Assembly (NCBI GenBank): GCA_964447155.1
Contig: CAYURM010000003.1
Location: 1 to 64,000 of the forward strand
Direction: 5' to 3'
Source of the DNA: SMBSF63 sp034003545
GTDB lineage: Bacteria; Chloroflexota; Anaerolineae; Anaerolineales; Anaerolineaceae
DNA: 64,000 nt
Of this stretch, positions 42,481 to 51,172 are shown piece by piece (position 1 is the stretch's first letter; each line of letters opens with the position of its first letter). Under the pieces are notes generated by a model that was not told the DNA's origin, did not search any database, and saw nothing but the letters and a program-made list of their open reading frames with translations. The translations under genes were made by a program, and so were the position numbers.

Positions 42481-42508
42481 AAAGCCAGGATATTTCTGGC
42501 TTTTTTGT
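42481..42508 (+). terminator. Terminator between ECF S and A genes
   Basis: AAAGCCAG-GATATTT-CTGGCTTTTTT. It separates the S gene from the ATPase gene, so they may be expressed unequally. Confidence 0.75.
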
Positions 42509-42555
42509 TGTCAAACAGAAGATAGCGCTTGCCGAAGCGGCGGTTTGATTGGATA

Positions 42556-44280
42556 ATGAGGGATATGGAAAGTAAAGCGATTGCGGTGTTCAAAGAGGTT
42601 TCTTACCAATATCCGCGCAGTGCGGGGTACGCGTTGCGGGATGTGAATTTGTCCATTCAGCGGGGGGAGTTTCTGGCGGTGATCGGCGCAACCGGTGCGG
42701 GCAAGACGACGCTGTGCCTGGCCCTGAATGGGGTGGTGCCGCAGTTCTTTGGCGGGCGCTTCTTTGGCAGCGTGGAGATTGAAGGGGAGGATACCCTGAA
42801 TGTGCCGACCAGCCGTCTGGCGGTGCAGGTGGGCGAGGTGTTTGAAGACCCCGAATCCCAACTGGTGGCTACGTCGGTGGAGAATGAGATTGCTTTCGTG
42901 CTGGAGAATCTGAAAACGCCGCGGGAGGAGATTACGGCGCGCATCCCGGTGATGCTGGCGGCGGTGCGCCTGTCGGGGATGGAGAAGAAGCACCCGCACG
43001 AGTTGTCACTGGGGCAGAAGCAGCGCCTGGCGATTGCAGCGGCGCTGGCGGCAAGGCCCAGGCTGCTGGTGCTGGATGAGCCGACTTCACAGCTTGACCC
43101 GCACGGGGTGCAGGACGTTTTTCAATTGCTGAAGGAGTTCCAGGCGGCGTATGGCCTGACGGTGGTGATGACCGGACATGCTGCTGAGGAGATGGCCGAA
43201 TATGCCGACCGGGTGGCGCTGCTGTCAGACGGCACATTGAAGGCCCTTGGCAGCCCGCAGGAGATGTATACTGCTTTTGATCTATTGAAGGAAAATGTGC
43301 TGCGTCCGCCGCAGGTGGCGGAGACCTTTGCGCAGATCCGCCAGCGGGGGGTACGGGTGGATGAAGTGCCGGTGCGCCTGCAGGACGGGATCCGCGCGAT
43401 GCGGGCATTGCAAAGCCGCGTGACGATTTGTGAGCCGGAGATCATTCTGCCAGACGATGCGCCCCGGGGCGAGGTCATCCTGGAAACTGAGGAGCTGTGC
43501 TTTCAGTATCCTGACGGGACGAGTGTGCTGCGGGACGTGAACCTGTCGGTGCGCAAAGGGGACTTCGTCGCCTTGCTGGGGCAGAACGGGGCGGGGAAAA
43601 GCACGCTGGCGCGGCATTTCCTCAATCTGTTGCAGCCGACAAGCGGCGAGGTGCGGTTTGCGGGAAAGTCGACGCGGAATTTTGCGGTCAGCCAACTGGC
43701 CGGCCGGATCGGATACGTGGCGCAAAATCCCGACCACCAGATATTCACCTCCTCTGTGGAGGAGGAGGTCAGCTTTGCCTTGAAGAACCTGGGCTATGCA
43801 GCATCCGAAGTGCGCCAGCGCACGGAAGAGAGCCTGACGGAGATGGGATTGGCGCAGGTGCGCGGGGCGCATCCGCTTTCGCTGCCCAAGGGCGACCGGG
43901 CGCGGGTGGTGATCGCCGCGATTCTGGCAATGCACCCGGAAGTAGTCATCTTTGATGAGCCGACCACCGGGCAGGATGACCAGGGCGCGCAGGCGATCCT
44001 GAAAGTGAGCGCCAAACTGCACCGGCAGGGGAAGACGATCGTGGTGATCTCGCATCACCTGTATCTGTTGCCGGACTATGCCCGGCGGGCGGTGGTGATG
44101 GGCAAGGGCAGTATCCTGCTGGATACCGATCTTCGCACGGCGTTTCATCAGGTGGACGTCCTGCGGCAAACCTATCTTGCGCCGCCACAGGCGGTGCTGC
44201 TGGCGCAGGCGGTTGGATTGCATACCCCGCTCACCCCGGCTGAGGTAGCGGCCAGTTTTGCGTCACAGGCAGGGGGGTGA
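42556..44280 (+). CDS. ECF transporter ATPase, two fused ATP-binding domains
   Basis: About 574 residues holding two complete ABC domains, equivalent to EcfA1 and EcfA2 fused. Domain 1: Walker A GATGAGKTT, signature LSLGQKQ, Walker B LLVLDEPTSQLD. Domain 2 starts near residue 310: Walker A GQNGAGKST, LSLPKGDRAR in place of LSGGQ, Walker B VVIFDEPTTGQDD. Powers import through the T component. ATG 42556 is a weak choice (GGAT upstream); ATG 42565 is an alternative. It overlaps the T gene's GTG by the 4-base GTGA. Confidence 0.93.
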   Translation: MRDMESKAIAVFKEVSYQYPRSAGYALRDVNLSIQRGEFLAVIGATGAGKTTLCLALNGVVPQFFGGRFFGSVEIEGEDTLNVPTSRLAVQVGEVFEDPESQLVATSVENEIAFVLENLKTPREEITARIPVMLAAVRLSGMEKKHPHELSLGQKQRLAIAAALAARPRLLVLDEPTSQLDPHGVQDVFQLLKEFQAAYGLTVVMTGHAAEEMAEYADRVALLSDGTLKALGSPQEMYTAFDLLKENVLRPPQVAETFAQIRQRGVRVDEVPVRLQDGIRAMRALQSRVTICEPEIILPDDAPRGEVILETEELCFQYPDGTSVLRDVNLSVRKGDFVALLGQNGAGKSTLARHFLNLLQPTSGEVRFAGKSTRNFAVSQLAGRIGYVAQNPDHQIFTSSVEEEVSFALKNLGYAASEVRQRTEESLTEMGLAQVRGAHPLSLPKGDRARVVIAAILAMHPEVVIFDEPTTGQDDQGAQAILKVSAKLHRQGKTIVVISHHLYLLPDYARRAVVMGKGSILLDTDLRTAFHQVDVLRQTYLAPPQAVLLAQAVGLHTPLTPAEVAASFASQAGG

Positions 44281-44282
44281 GC

Positions 44283-45134
44283 ATGGTCACGTACAAGATC
44301 CAGACGGTCGAAAAAGACTCGCTGTTCACCCGGCTTGATTTTCGCACGAAGGTGCTGATCCTGCTGGTGGTGACCTTGCTGGCGTTCCTGTGGGATGATC
44401 CGATTTATCAAGCCGTGCTGACGGTGTTGATCCTGGCGGCGTGTTTTGCGGCGGGGGTGAAGAAGGGCTATGTTGCCCTGGTATTGGCGGGCATGTCGCC
44501 TTTCCTGATCTTTATGGTCTTGACGCATGCATTTTTCAATGATTCGCAGGTGATGCGCCTGCTGGAGGCTGCGGAGCTGCATCCGTTTTTTGCTTTCCCG
44601 GCGGACTGGTGGCTGATTGGCGGCCTGGCAGCGACCTGGGAAGGGCTGCTGTATGGGGTCAATGTGATGTTCAAAACGCTGTCACTGATCCTGGTGATGC
44701 CGCTGGCGATCTTCACCACGGATGTGGACGAGATGATCACCAGCATGGTGCAGGCACGGGTTCCCTATCGGCTGGCATTCATTTTTTCGTCCACGTTCCG
44801 GTTTTTTCCGCTGCTGTGGGCGGAGTTTCAGAAGATTGTCGAGGCGCAGCGGCTGCGCGGTCTGGCGATGGAATCAATGGGACTGGCGAAGCGGGTGCGG
44901 GTGTATGCGCGGGTGGTGGTGCCATTGATCCTGGGGGCGCTGGTGCGCAGCCAGCAGTTGGAAGTGGTACTGCAATCGCGGGCGTTCAATGGTGACCCGG
45001 ACCGCACGTATTTCCATGAAGTGAAAATGACGTGGGTGGATGGGGTGGTGATTGGGCTGGTGCTTGTGGGCAGTATCGCTGCGGTGTATGGGCGCGTGCG
45101 GTACGGGTGGGGGAAGTTTACGGTGTGGTTTTAG
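44283..45134 (+). CDS. ECF transporter T component
   Basis: 283 residues. Several membrane helices near the N-terminus (TKVLILLVVTLLAFLWDD, LAGMSPFLIFMVLTHAFF) and the cytoplasmic coupling helices with the Ala-Arg-Gly type motifs (AQRLRGLAMES and QSRAFNGDPDRT), which contact the ATPases. Start is ATG 44283 with AGGGGGG 5 nt upstream, or GTG 44277 overlapping the previous stop. Completes the energising module for the S protein at 41598. Confidence 0.9.
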   Translation: MVTYKIQTVEKDSLFTRLDFRTKVLILLVVTLLAFLWDDPIYQAVLTVLILAACFAAGVKKGYVALVLAGMSPFLIFMVLTHAFFNDSQVMRLLEAAELHPFFAFPADWWLIGGLAATWEGLLYGVNVMFKTLSLILVMPLAIFTTDVDEMITSMVQARVPYRLAFIFSSTFRFFPLLWAEFQKIVEAQRLRGLAMESMGLAKRVRVYARVVVPLILGALVRSQQLEVVLQSRAFNGDPDRTYFHEVKMTWVDGVVIGLVLVGSIAAVYGRVRYGWGKFTVWF

Positions 45135-45502
45135 GCGCAGTCGTGCATGCTTCGCATGACTGTATCAGAATACATGAGCAAGCATGGTGTGGTTGGACGA
45201 GGTGCCTGGCAGGGTATCCCATGCCCGAAGGGAGAAATGCGGCCACAACCTGCACCGGCTACGGGGAAAGAAAAGAATAAGCGGCGAATAAACTCATCAA
45301 AATATGTATTCATAACAGCAGAGGTAACGATTGCAGTCGTTACTACAATGGGCCTGCAACAGGCTGGCAACCAAAGTTATGGCAAGCTTTAAGCAAGGAG
45401 CCGTTTTGATAGAATCCTGTAAGAACGGGGAAAACCATATATTCAGAATATGACAAATAAGGTAAAATACAAATAATATTGGTTATTCGTAAAGAGAGGC
45501 AA
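45135..45502. other. Gene-free stretch with hairpin and palindromic repeat
   Basis: A hairpin CAGTCGTGC..GCATGACTG lies at about 45138-45162, near the 3' end of the T gene. The ACGACT-type palindrome copy 3 is at 45324-45343 (GTAACGATT-GC-AGTCGTTAC, then TACAAT). The last 90 bases are AT-rich and should contain the msrA promoter. Short frames here look random. Confidence 0.6.
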
Positions 45503-46177
45503 ATGATGATGGTAACTCGTGAGAATATTCAAATCCCGTTGATTGACCGCCAAGCGCCAACGACGGTGCAAACAGCCACTTTTGCATTAGGTTGATTCTG
45601 GGGACCAGACTCCCGGTTCGGGAGTATCCCCGGTGTGGTACGCACCCGTGTGGGGTATGCGGGCGGCAAGAAAGCCAACCCGACCTATCGCTCGATCGGC
45701 GATCATTCGGAAACGATCCAGATTGATTATGATCCGCAGCAGGTGAGTTATGAGGCGCTGCTGGATGTGTTTTGGGCCAGTCACAGTCCGACTGCCCGGT
45801 CCTGGTCACGGCAGTATGCGTCGGTCCTTTTCGTGCATGATGCCGAGCAGCGTGCGCAGGCTGAAGACTCCTTAAAAAGGGAGGAAGCGAAACTCGGTCG
45901 GAAAATTTTCACGGAGATCGTGGAGTATTCCGGTTTTACGCTGGCAGAAGATTATCACCAAAAGTACCGGCTGCGCAATTCCTCGATAGAGCGGGAGTAT
46001 GTGACGGTTTATCCTGATCTGCTTGATTTCGTTAACTCAACGGCAGTGACGCGGGTGAATGGGTATTTGAGTGGGCATGGCACGCCGGAGCAGTTGAAAA
46101 ATGAAATTGAACGGCTGGGCTTGTCCGATGTAAGTAAAGAGAAGCTACGGCGGATCATGGCCGTTTCTCGAAGATAG
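45503..46177 (+). CDS. msrA: Peptide methionine sulfoxide reductase MsrA, selenocysteine-containing
   Basis: 224 codons with an in-frame TGA at 45593-45595. Reading through it gives TFALG-U-FWGPD, exactly the MsrA active-site GCFWG with Sec in place of Cys. The frame on both sides is intact and typical: upstream MMMVTRENIQIPL, downstream GVVRTRVGYAGG..NPTY..GDHSETIQIDYDP, EDYHQKY. No Cys remains in the protein, so there is no resolving Cys. A hairpin begins 3 nt after TGA (see 45598-45633). GAGAGG precedes the ATG cluster at 45503/45506/45509. Reduces methionine-S-sulfoxide in proteins. A plain nonsense mutation is possible but less likely, given the intact flanks and hairpin. Confidence 0.88.
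45598..45633 (+). promoter_or_regulatory. SECIS-like hairpin in msrA
   Basis: Lower stem CTGGGGA with TCCCCGG (one wobble), internal loop CCAG/A, upper stem ACTCCC with GGGAGT, apical loop GGTTC. The GGU at the start of the loop and about 20 nt between TGA and loop agree with bacterial SECIS elements such as that of fdhF, read by SelB. Confidence 0.78.
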
Positions 46178-46190
46178 GCGTCATTAATAA

Positions 46191-46225
46191 AAAAATCTCC
46201 TGCGCAGGATTGGCAGGAGATTTTT
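46191..46225 (+). terminator. Terminator of msrA
   Basis: AAAAATCTCCTG pairs with CAGGAGATTTTT. Confidence 0.88.
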
Positions 46226-46357
46226 GAATTATAGGGAAGACGAGTTGGTGGATATACTTATATTTTCCTGACTCGGAAGGCGGGATTATCCTACTGCTCA
46301 GGCAAACAGAAATGGTGCAGTCGGATTCGCTTCGTGCGACCACAAATACAAACACTT

Positions 46358-46431
46358 GTTGTAGTGACGAATGAGTTCGTCAAATCCTGCTTTACCAATG
46401 GGATATGACGACTAAAGTCGTCACTACAATT
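46358..46431. repeat. Inverted pair of ACGACT-type palindromes
   Basis: A minus-strand copy TTGTAGTGACGAA-TGA-GTTCGTCA (about 46358-46382) and a plus-strand copy TGACGACT-AA-AGTCGTCACTACAATTT (46406-46431) face each other, like paired REP elements. The stretch 46226-46357 is otherwise empty. Confidence 0.65.
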
Positions 46432-46464
46432 TAACGCAACTCAGGTTGCGGTATGCCCTTAATC

Positions 46465-47829
46465 CTATTCACGGATGACGGCCATATTCCCAAGCACCCC
46501 CCATGAGCCAAAGAAGGCATCCAGGGAACGCTGGTAGGTAGTATTGCCATCCAGGATGGTGACGGAGGTCGGGCCGTAACCGATGACCATGACGGTGTGT
46601 TGGTAGCGGGCAACGGTGGTGGTGCGCCCCTGTGAATCAGTGTACTGCACCGGCGTGCCCGCCCAGGCATGGCCGATGACCCACACAATGACCGGATTCC
46701 CTCTGGCAATCTGGCGCTGTAAATCCTGGTAGGCAAAATGATGTACTGCAACGGCAGGCAGGCCGTGATTGCGCAGATTGGCAGCAATCGGGTCGGCATG
46801 CACGCCGTAGGGGTTGGGGGGAATCTGCCCCCACACGCCGTAGACGTTGCCGACAAAGCCGGTATCGGGATTGTCGGTGAGGGGCAGTTGATTGTGGAAG
46901 GTAACGTCATTGATGCGCGTGCCATAATATCCGGCCCAGTCGACGGCGGCGCTGGATTCACAGTTGAGAGGCAGGGACTGGTTGGTGCCGTAGATGTTGG
47001 CGACGGCGGCAGCCAGCGGGATGTCCGGCGTAGAGGTAGGCATCGGGGTGGGATTGGGCGTCAGGGTGGGGCGCGGGGTGGGTGTCGGCAGGGGGTTGAT
47101 CGTGCCGCCCTGGCCGTAGTTGCTGGAGAGGAGGGAGAAATCGACCGCGGTGACGCAGCCGTCGGCATTGAAATCACTGCGCACGTCAAAGCCTGGCTGG
47201 CCGGCGCATTTCCCGTAAGAGGCACTCAGCAGGGAGAAATCGGTGGCAGAGACGAAAGAGTCATTATTGGCATCGCCTGCTTTGAGCATGCCAAACTGGA
47301 AGATGTTTTCTCCAGCGGTGAGGATGATGTTCCATTGCAGGGCGGGGAGATGGTTGGCGTGTTTGATCTGAAGGTGGTAAGTTCCCGGAGGAATATCTGC
47401 TTGGGAGAGATTACCATTTTCATCCGTGGTGAGTTCATACTGGAACGCGGGGTTGGTATTTCCCGGAATGAGCAGAGTCAGTTGAAGGGGAGCAGCGGTG
47501 AGACTGTTTGGCGGGGCGGGGTAGCCCTGGAAGGCCACCGTGCCATTCAGGGTTGCCAGGGTGGGGTCAGCGGCGGCTGGGTCGGGCGCCTGCACAATTT
47601 CTTCCGTGGCAGCGGGGAGGGGTGTTGGTGTCACGGTCGGGGTGGGTGTGGGCGTGTTTTCGGCGGCGGCAGTTTCCACCGTGGCGGTTATTTCCTGAAG
47701 GCGGGGGAGGGCGTCAAAATGAGCGGTCACCTGCAATCCGGTGACGGGCAGCAGGACGAGGATGAGCGTTAGCAGGAATGCTTTTAAAGCTGTTGTGAAT
47801 CGGGTTTGTGAGCGTTTGTTGATTCTCAT
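46465..47829 (-). CDS. Secreted C39-like peptidase with dockerin-type module
   Basis: 454 residues. Signal or anchor helix at 12-35, Thr/Pro linker, a carboxypeptidase-regulatory-like beta domain (~92-182), then a dockerin type I pair (GDANNDSFVSATDFSLLSASYG, SDFNADGCVTAVDFSLLSSNYG; the first is split here by position 185-206) with calcium loops. After a second Pro/Thr linker, the C-terminal papain-like domain of the Peptidase_C39_2 type has Cys290 (LNCESSAAVDWA), His411 (QHTVMVIGYG) and Asp427 (ILDGNT). ATG 47829 has GGAAGGG upstream. Probably exported; may process peptides at the surface. No cohesin protein is in the window. Confidence 0.85.
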   Translation of the reverse strand: MRINKRSQTRFTTALKAFLLTLILVLLPVTGLQVTAHFDALPRLQEITATVETAAAENTPTPTPTVTPTPLPAATEEIVQAPDPAAADPTLATLNGTVAFQGYPAPPNSLTAAPLQLTLLIPGNTNPAFQYELTTDENGNLSQADIPPGTYHLQIKHANHLPALQWNIILTAGENIFQFGMLKAGDANNDSFVSATDFSLLSASYGKCAGQPGFDVRSDFNADGCVTAVDFSLLSSNYGQGGTINPLPTPTPRPTLTPNPTPMPTSTPDIPLAAAVANIYGTNQSLPLNCESSAAVDWAGYYGTRINDVTFHNQLPLTDNPDTGFVGNVYGVWGQIPPNPYGVHADPIAANLRNHGLPAVAVHHFAYQDLQRQIARGNPVIVWVIGHAWAGTPVQYTDSQGRTTTVARYQHTVMVIGYGPTSVTILDGNTTYQRSLDAFFGSWGVLGNMAVIRE

Positions 47830-48037
47830 ATTAAATGACCCTTCCCGGTCTTTAGCATATTGATATGCATCGGGACGATGCAAGTTCAATGCCCGTGGAA
47901 CGATGGTTGTGAAAACAGGCTGCTGTAATTATAATGCGTGTGCGGGTATCTTTTGGTGGGGATTCAAAAGCGAAGTCACCCTATAGGACTGCTGGCATGA
48001 TCTTGTAGTAAAATAATCTTCTCAGGAGGTGTGTGTG

Positions 48038-48637
48038 GTGAAAAAAACTGGAAGCAGAAATCGTAAAATATTATGGATTATCCTGGCTGTTGAGGCGCTG
48101 TGCGTGATCGGGCTGGCGGCTGTGTTTCTGCTCAACGGCGATGAAGAAGAGCCGGTCAGGGTGGATAACCTGCGAGACCTGGCTGCGGAGGCCGTGCAGG
48201 CCGTAGAGGGCAGCCCGAATATCCCCGGTTTTACGCCCTATCAGGTGCTGGCACAGATTGAGATGGAAGGTTTTGATTGCGGCATTCCGCGGGTGGACGA
48301 GAAGAAGCGCGTGATCTGGAAGTGCGAAAAGACAGAAGGCGATGTGCTCTACCAGGTGCTGGTGCTTGGGCGGCATGAGAATCGTGTGGATCTGATTGAT
48401 GCGAACATCAACCAGAACGGGGAGGTATCCGACGAGACAGCCGTGCAATTCCTGTGTGAGATTGCTACACTGCCGTTTGGCGGAGAAGCCCAGCCAGAAA
48501 GCTGTCAGTGGATTGGGGAGACCTTGCCCACGATCAGCGCGGTGGGCGACTTGCGGCCGGCGAAATTTAATGGGATTGATCACCTGTTGTATGGTATACC
48601 TGAAGCCCGGTCATTGGAGCTGGGCAGCCTGCCATGA
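48038..48637 (+). CDS. Membrane-anchored hypothetical protein
   Basis: About 199 residues from GTG 48038 (AGGAGGT 7 nt upstream; GTG 48029 and 48035 are in frame). A single N-terminal anchor helix (ILWIILAVEALCVIGLAAVFLL) is followed by an acidic linker and a soluble domain of about 140 residues with four Cys (FDCGIPR, IWKCEK, FLCEIA, ESCQW). No family recognised. The domain is presumably outside the membrane, where the Cys pairs may form disulfides. A terminator follows. Confidence 0.7.
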   Translation: MKKTGSRNRKILWIILAVEALCVIGLAAVFLLNGDEEEPVRVDNLRDLAAEAVQAVEGSPNIPGFTPYQVLAQIEMEGFDCGIPRVDEKKRVIWKCEKTEGDVLYQVLVLGRHENRVDLIDANINQNGEVSDETAVQFLCEIATLPFGGEAQPESCQWIGETLPTISAVGDLRPAKFNGIDHLLYGIPEARSLELGSLP

Positions 48638-48657
48638 GATTGTGGTTGGATAATGAG

Positions 48658-48684
48658 AAAACCGCCTGTTGAGGGCGGTTTTTT
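48658..48684 (+). terminator. Terminator after 48038-48637
   Basis: AAAACCGCC-TGTTGAG-GGCGGTTTT followed by T. Confidence 0.88.
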
Positions 48685-48725
48685 GATTGGAAATATCATG
48701 GGATTTGGTGAGGTTTCCCTCTCCT

Positions 48726-48836
48726 GATTTCCTGCTGTGCAGGAAATCTGTCCTCCCCCGGCAAGCGGGGGAGGAGGGGTGCGATACGGTTCAGCTTGCG
48801 GTGTAGAATCGTTTACCCCGGCAGGCGGGGGAGGAC
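48726..48836. repeat. Cluster of three intergenic hairpins
   Basis: GATTTCCTG-CTGTG-CAGGAAATC (48726-48748), TCCTCCCCCGGCAAGC plus GGGGGAGGA (48751-48775), and CCCCGGCAGGCGGGG (48816-48830). The last two are variants of one element. They lie between convergent genes. Confidence 0.6.
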
Positions 48837-48876
48837 GGACTGTGATGTTCTTGTGGATGCAGGGACTGGGTGCAAA

Positions 48877-49590
48877 TCATTCCGGGTTTCCGGGTTTGTT
48901 TTTCCTTGCTGCATGGACAACGAGAATGAATTCAGCTTTGCGGCCGGCGACTTGTGCCTGGATTTGTTTGATGGTACCGCGGTGGATGGATTCGTTTGGC
49001 AGGGTCAGGTCGCAGGCGAGGGTGATGCGCCGGCCTTTGCCGTAAGCGCTGCCGATCTCGTCCAGCAGCCGGTTGAGGCGGTAGGGGGTATCCATGAGAA
49101 TGATGGGATATCCGCTGCGATCCAGAGTTTTTAGTTCTTCCAGTCGTTTATCCGAATCGCGTGGCAGGAAGCCGCCAAACACAAAGCGCTCCAGGCTTTC
49201 GTCGAGCACCGAGAGAGCCGCCATCAGGGAGGATGGGCCGGGGATCGGAATGACGGGGACATTAAACAGGACGGCCTGCTGGATGAGGAGGGCACCTGGG
49301 TCGGAGAAGACGGGCGTACCGCAGTCAGAGATCAGGGCGAGCTGCTTGCCTTCGTGCAGGAGCAGGATGATCTCGTTGATGCGCTCACTTTTTTCACGTT
49401 CGTTATGCTCGTTGAGGGGCATCAATTCTTTGGCTTTGATATCCAGCCGTTTGAGCAGCTTGCTACCTTCCTTGCGTTCTTCGCAGATAATGGCATCTGC
49501 TGATTTCAGCGTTTCAATAGCGCGCAAGGTGATGTCGTGGATATTGCCGATGGGGGTAGCAACGATATATAAGCGTCCGGTTTTGGGCAT
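48877..49590 (-). CDS. rsmI: 16S rRNA (cytidine-2'-O-)-methyltransferase RsmI
   Basis: 237 residues. Tetrapyrrole-methylase fold enzyme that 2'-O-methylates C1402 of 16S rRNA. Signatures: LYIVATPIGNIHDITLRAIETL, CEERKEGSKLL, SDCGTPVFSDPG, VIPIPGPSSLMAALSV, RFVFGGFLPR, ACDLTLPNESIHRG. ATG 49590 is used (weak GGAA site); ATG 49617 is in frame. The family's short C-terminal extension is reduced to a basic end. Confidence 0.93.
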   Translation of the reverse strand: MPKTGRLYIVATPIGNIHDITLRAIETLKSADAIICEERKEGSKLLKRLDIKAKELMPLNEHNEREKSERINEIILLLHEGKQLALISDCGTPVFSDPGALLIQQAVLFNVPVIPIPGPSSLMAALSVLDESLERFVFGGFLPRDSDKRLEELKTLDRSGYPIILMDTPYRLNRLLDEIGSAYGKGRRITLACDLTLPNESIHRGTIKQIQAQVAGRKAEFILVVHAARKNKPGNPE

Positions 49591-49715
49591 GGTTATGTTT
49601 CCAGTCTGGTTGATCATGTGAGGATATTGTACCGCAGAGCGCCATTGAGGCGCTAAAGGTATCGGGTACAATTTATCATGACGGGTTTCACAGATGCAAA
49701 ATTTGTTCTCTGCGG

Positions 49716-49721
49716 TATAAT
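49716..49721 (+). promoter_or_regulatory. -10 box of the DETM-repeat gene, leaderless type
   Basis: TATAAT 7 nt before ATG 49729, with no ribosome site between. Confidence 0.6.
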
Positions 49722-49728
49722 ATGGTTC

Positions 49729-51042
49729 ATGGCAAACTTAAATAATGATGAAACCATGCCGATTCCGGCAAGCAGACATAACGATGAAACCATGCGGATT
49801 CCGGCGGGCAAGAATAATGATGAAACCATGCCGATTCCGGTAAATACAAAACCAGAAGAAGGATATTTGAACATGGATGAAACCATGCCGATTTCTCCCA
49901 AACGCGATGCAGAAGAAAGCGCCTGGGATGAGACGATGCCGATGCGCGCAGTGAAAGAGGAGCCGCCAGTAATTGTACCTGAGCCAGCTGCTTTTGCAGA
50001 TCCTCAGCCGCCAATTCCGCCCGACGATAAGCCAGGTGATACGCAGCCCCGGCGCAAGAAACCGCGCCGCTTTGTGTGGATTTTAGGGGGGATTTTGCTG
50101 ATGCTGCTGCTTGGGGCTGCTGGCGGTTTGTTGGGGTATCGCAGTGCCATTCAGGCACGTATCCGGGCACAGCAAGATCAAATCACTGCTATTGCTACGA
50201 CGCAGTATCAGCTTGGGGTTAATGAGCTGGATGCGGGCAATTATGCCATGGCGCGAAAAAGATTTGAATATGTGATTTCTATTGACCCGAGTTTTCCTGG
50301 TGCGGCAGAAAAGTTGACGGATGTGATGCTGAAGATGGCGATGGTAACGACGCCGACGCCCGTGGTGGAGGCAGGCCCAGTACCAACGGCTACCCCGGAT
50401 CTGCGCGGCGCAGAAGCGATTTTCAATCAAGCTGTGCAGGTATACCGCGGGCAGGATTGGAATGCAACAATTGCCACATTGGATCGTTTACGGGATGAAG
50501 ATATTAAATACCGCACGCTGGAAGTAGACGGCATGTATTACATGGCTCTGCGTTTTCGCGGCATTCAAAAAATCGTCCAGGAAGGTAATCTGGAAGGCGG
50601 GATGTATGATCTGTCTCAGGCCGAGCGTTACGGCCCGGTGGATGGTCAGGCAGACCAATACCGCACCTGGGCGCGCTATTATTTGACGGGATCCAGTTTC
50701 TGGGAAGTTGATTGGCCGAAGGTGATCGATTATTTCTACCAGGTCTATTCTGCTTTACCAAATTTGCGGGACGGCTCCGGTTGGACGGCGACGGAGCGGT
50801 ATCGTAAGGCTTCCATCTTGTATGGCGACCAATTGGTTGAGGCCGGCGAGTACTGCATGGCCCGTGACCAGTACCGGAATGCGCTTGCGGTAGGAATGGA
50901 TGAGCTTCTGGCGCCAACGGCCACGGCTGTGCAACTGCTGTGTGAACCGCCCACGCCAACGCCTGAACCGGCAACGCCCACACCGACGTTGGGTGCGCCG
51001 ACATTGCCTGCGCCAACCATAACAGAAACAACATACCCGTAA
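49729..51042 (+). CDS. Membrane protein with five DETM(P/R)(I/M) motifs and TPR-like domain
   Basis: 437 residues. The cytosolic N-terminus (about 110 residues) carries five copies of a motif: NNDETMPIP, HNDETMRIP, NNDETMPIP, NMDETMPIS, AWDETMPMR. In four of five, Thr is followed at +3 by Ile, the preference of many FHA domains for phospho-Thr. After a basic stretch comes one membrane helix (WILGGILLMLLLGAAGGLLGYR), then an extracytoplasmic TPR-like domain (YQLGVNELDAGNYAMARKRFEYVISIDPSF) and a Thr/Pro tail. A kinase-FHA docking role is inferred from motifs. The frame extends to 49678, but the TATAAT box supports ATG 49729. Confidence 0.82.
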   Translation: MANLNNDETMPIPASRHNDETMRIPAGKNNDETMPIPVNTKPEEGYLNMDETMPISPKRDAEESAWDETMPMRAVKEEPPVIVPEPAAFADPQPPIPPDDKPGDTQPRRKKPRRFVWILGGILLMLLLGAAGGLLGYRSAIQARIRAQQDQITAIATTQYQLGVNELDAGNYAMARKRFEYVISIDPSFPGAAEKLTDVMLKMAMVTTPTPVVEAGPVPTATPDLRGAEAIFNQAVQVYRGQDWNATIATLDRLRDEDIKYRTLEVDGMYYMALRFRGIQKIVQEGNLEGGMYDLSQAERYGPVDGQADQYRTWARYYLTGSSFWEVDWPKVIDYFYQVYSALPNLRDGSGWTATERYRKASILYGDQLVEAGEYCMARDQYRNALAVGMDELLAPTATAVQLLCEPPTPTPEPATPTPTLGAPTLPAPTITETTYP

Positions 51043-51062
51043 GGAAATTGAATTGAATAAGG

Positions 51063-51089
51063 AAAGCCGCCCGAATGGGCGGCTTTTTT
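51063..51089 (+). terminator. Terminator after the DETM-repeat gene
   Basis: AAAGCCGCCC-GAAT-GGGCGGCTTT with a T run. Confidence 0.9.
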
Positions 51090-51133
51090 AATGTGCGAAT
51101 AGTTTGGCAGGTTTTGAATTGGAATTGCCGGTT

Positions 51134-51161
51134 GGTGGGTTCAAAGGCGAACCCACCCTAC
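51134..51161. repeat. GGTGGGTTC/GAACCCACC palindrome
   Basis: GGTGGGTTC-AAAGGC-GAACCCACC then CTA. A variant of the inner hairpin GTGCGTTCAAAAGCGAACGC of the MITE-like unit at 32816-32918. Confidence 0.6.
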
Positions 51162-51172
51162 AGGAGAGTTTC

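Noticed and set aside
45635..46177. msrA starting at ATG 45635, or msrA as a pseudogene with a nonsense codon
   Set aside because: This start loses the catalytic residue. The upstream frame is intact, with its own start and ribosome site, and a SECIS-like hairpin follows the TGA.
46738..47772. 344-codon plus-strand ORF, Gly/Val-rich
   Set aside because: Antisense to the C39-like/dockerin gene; composition is that of a GC-rich shadow frame.
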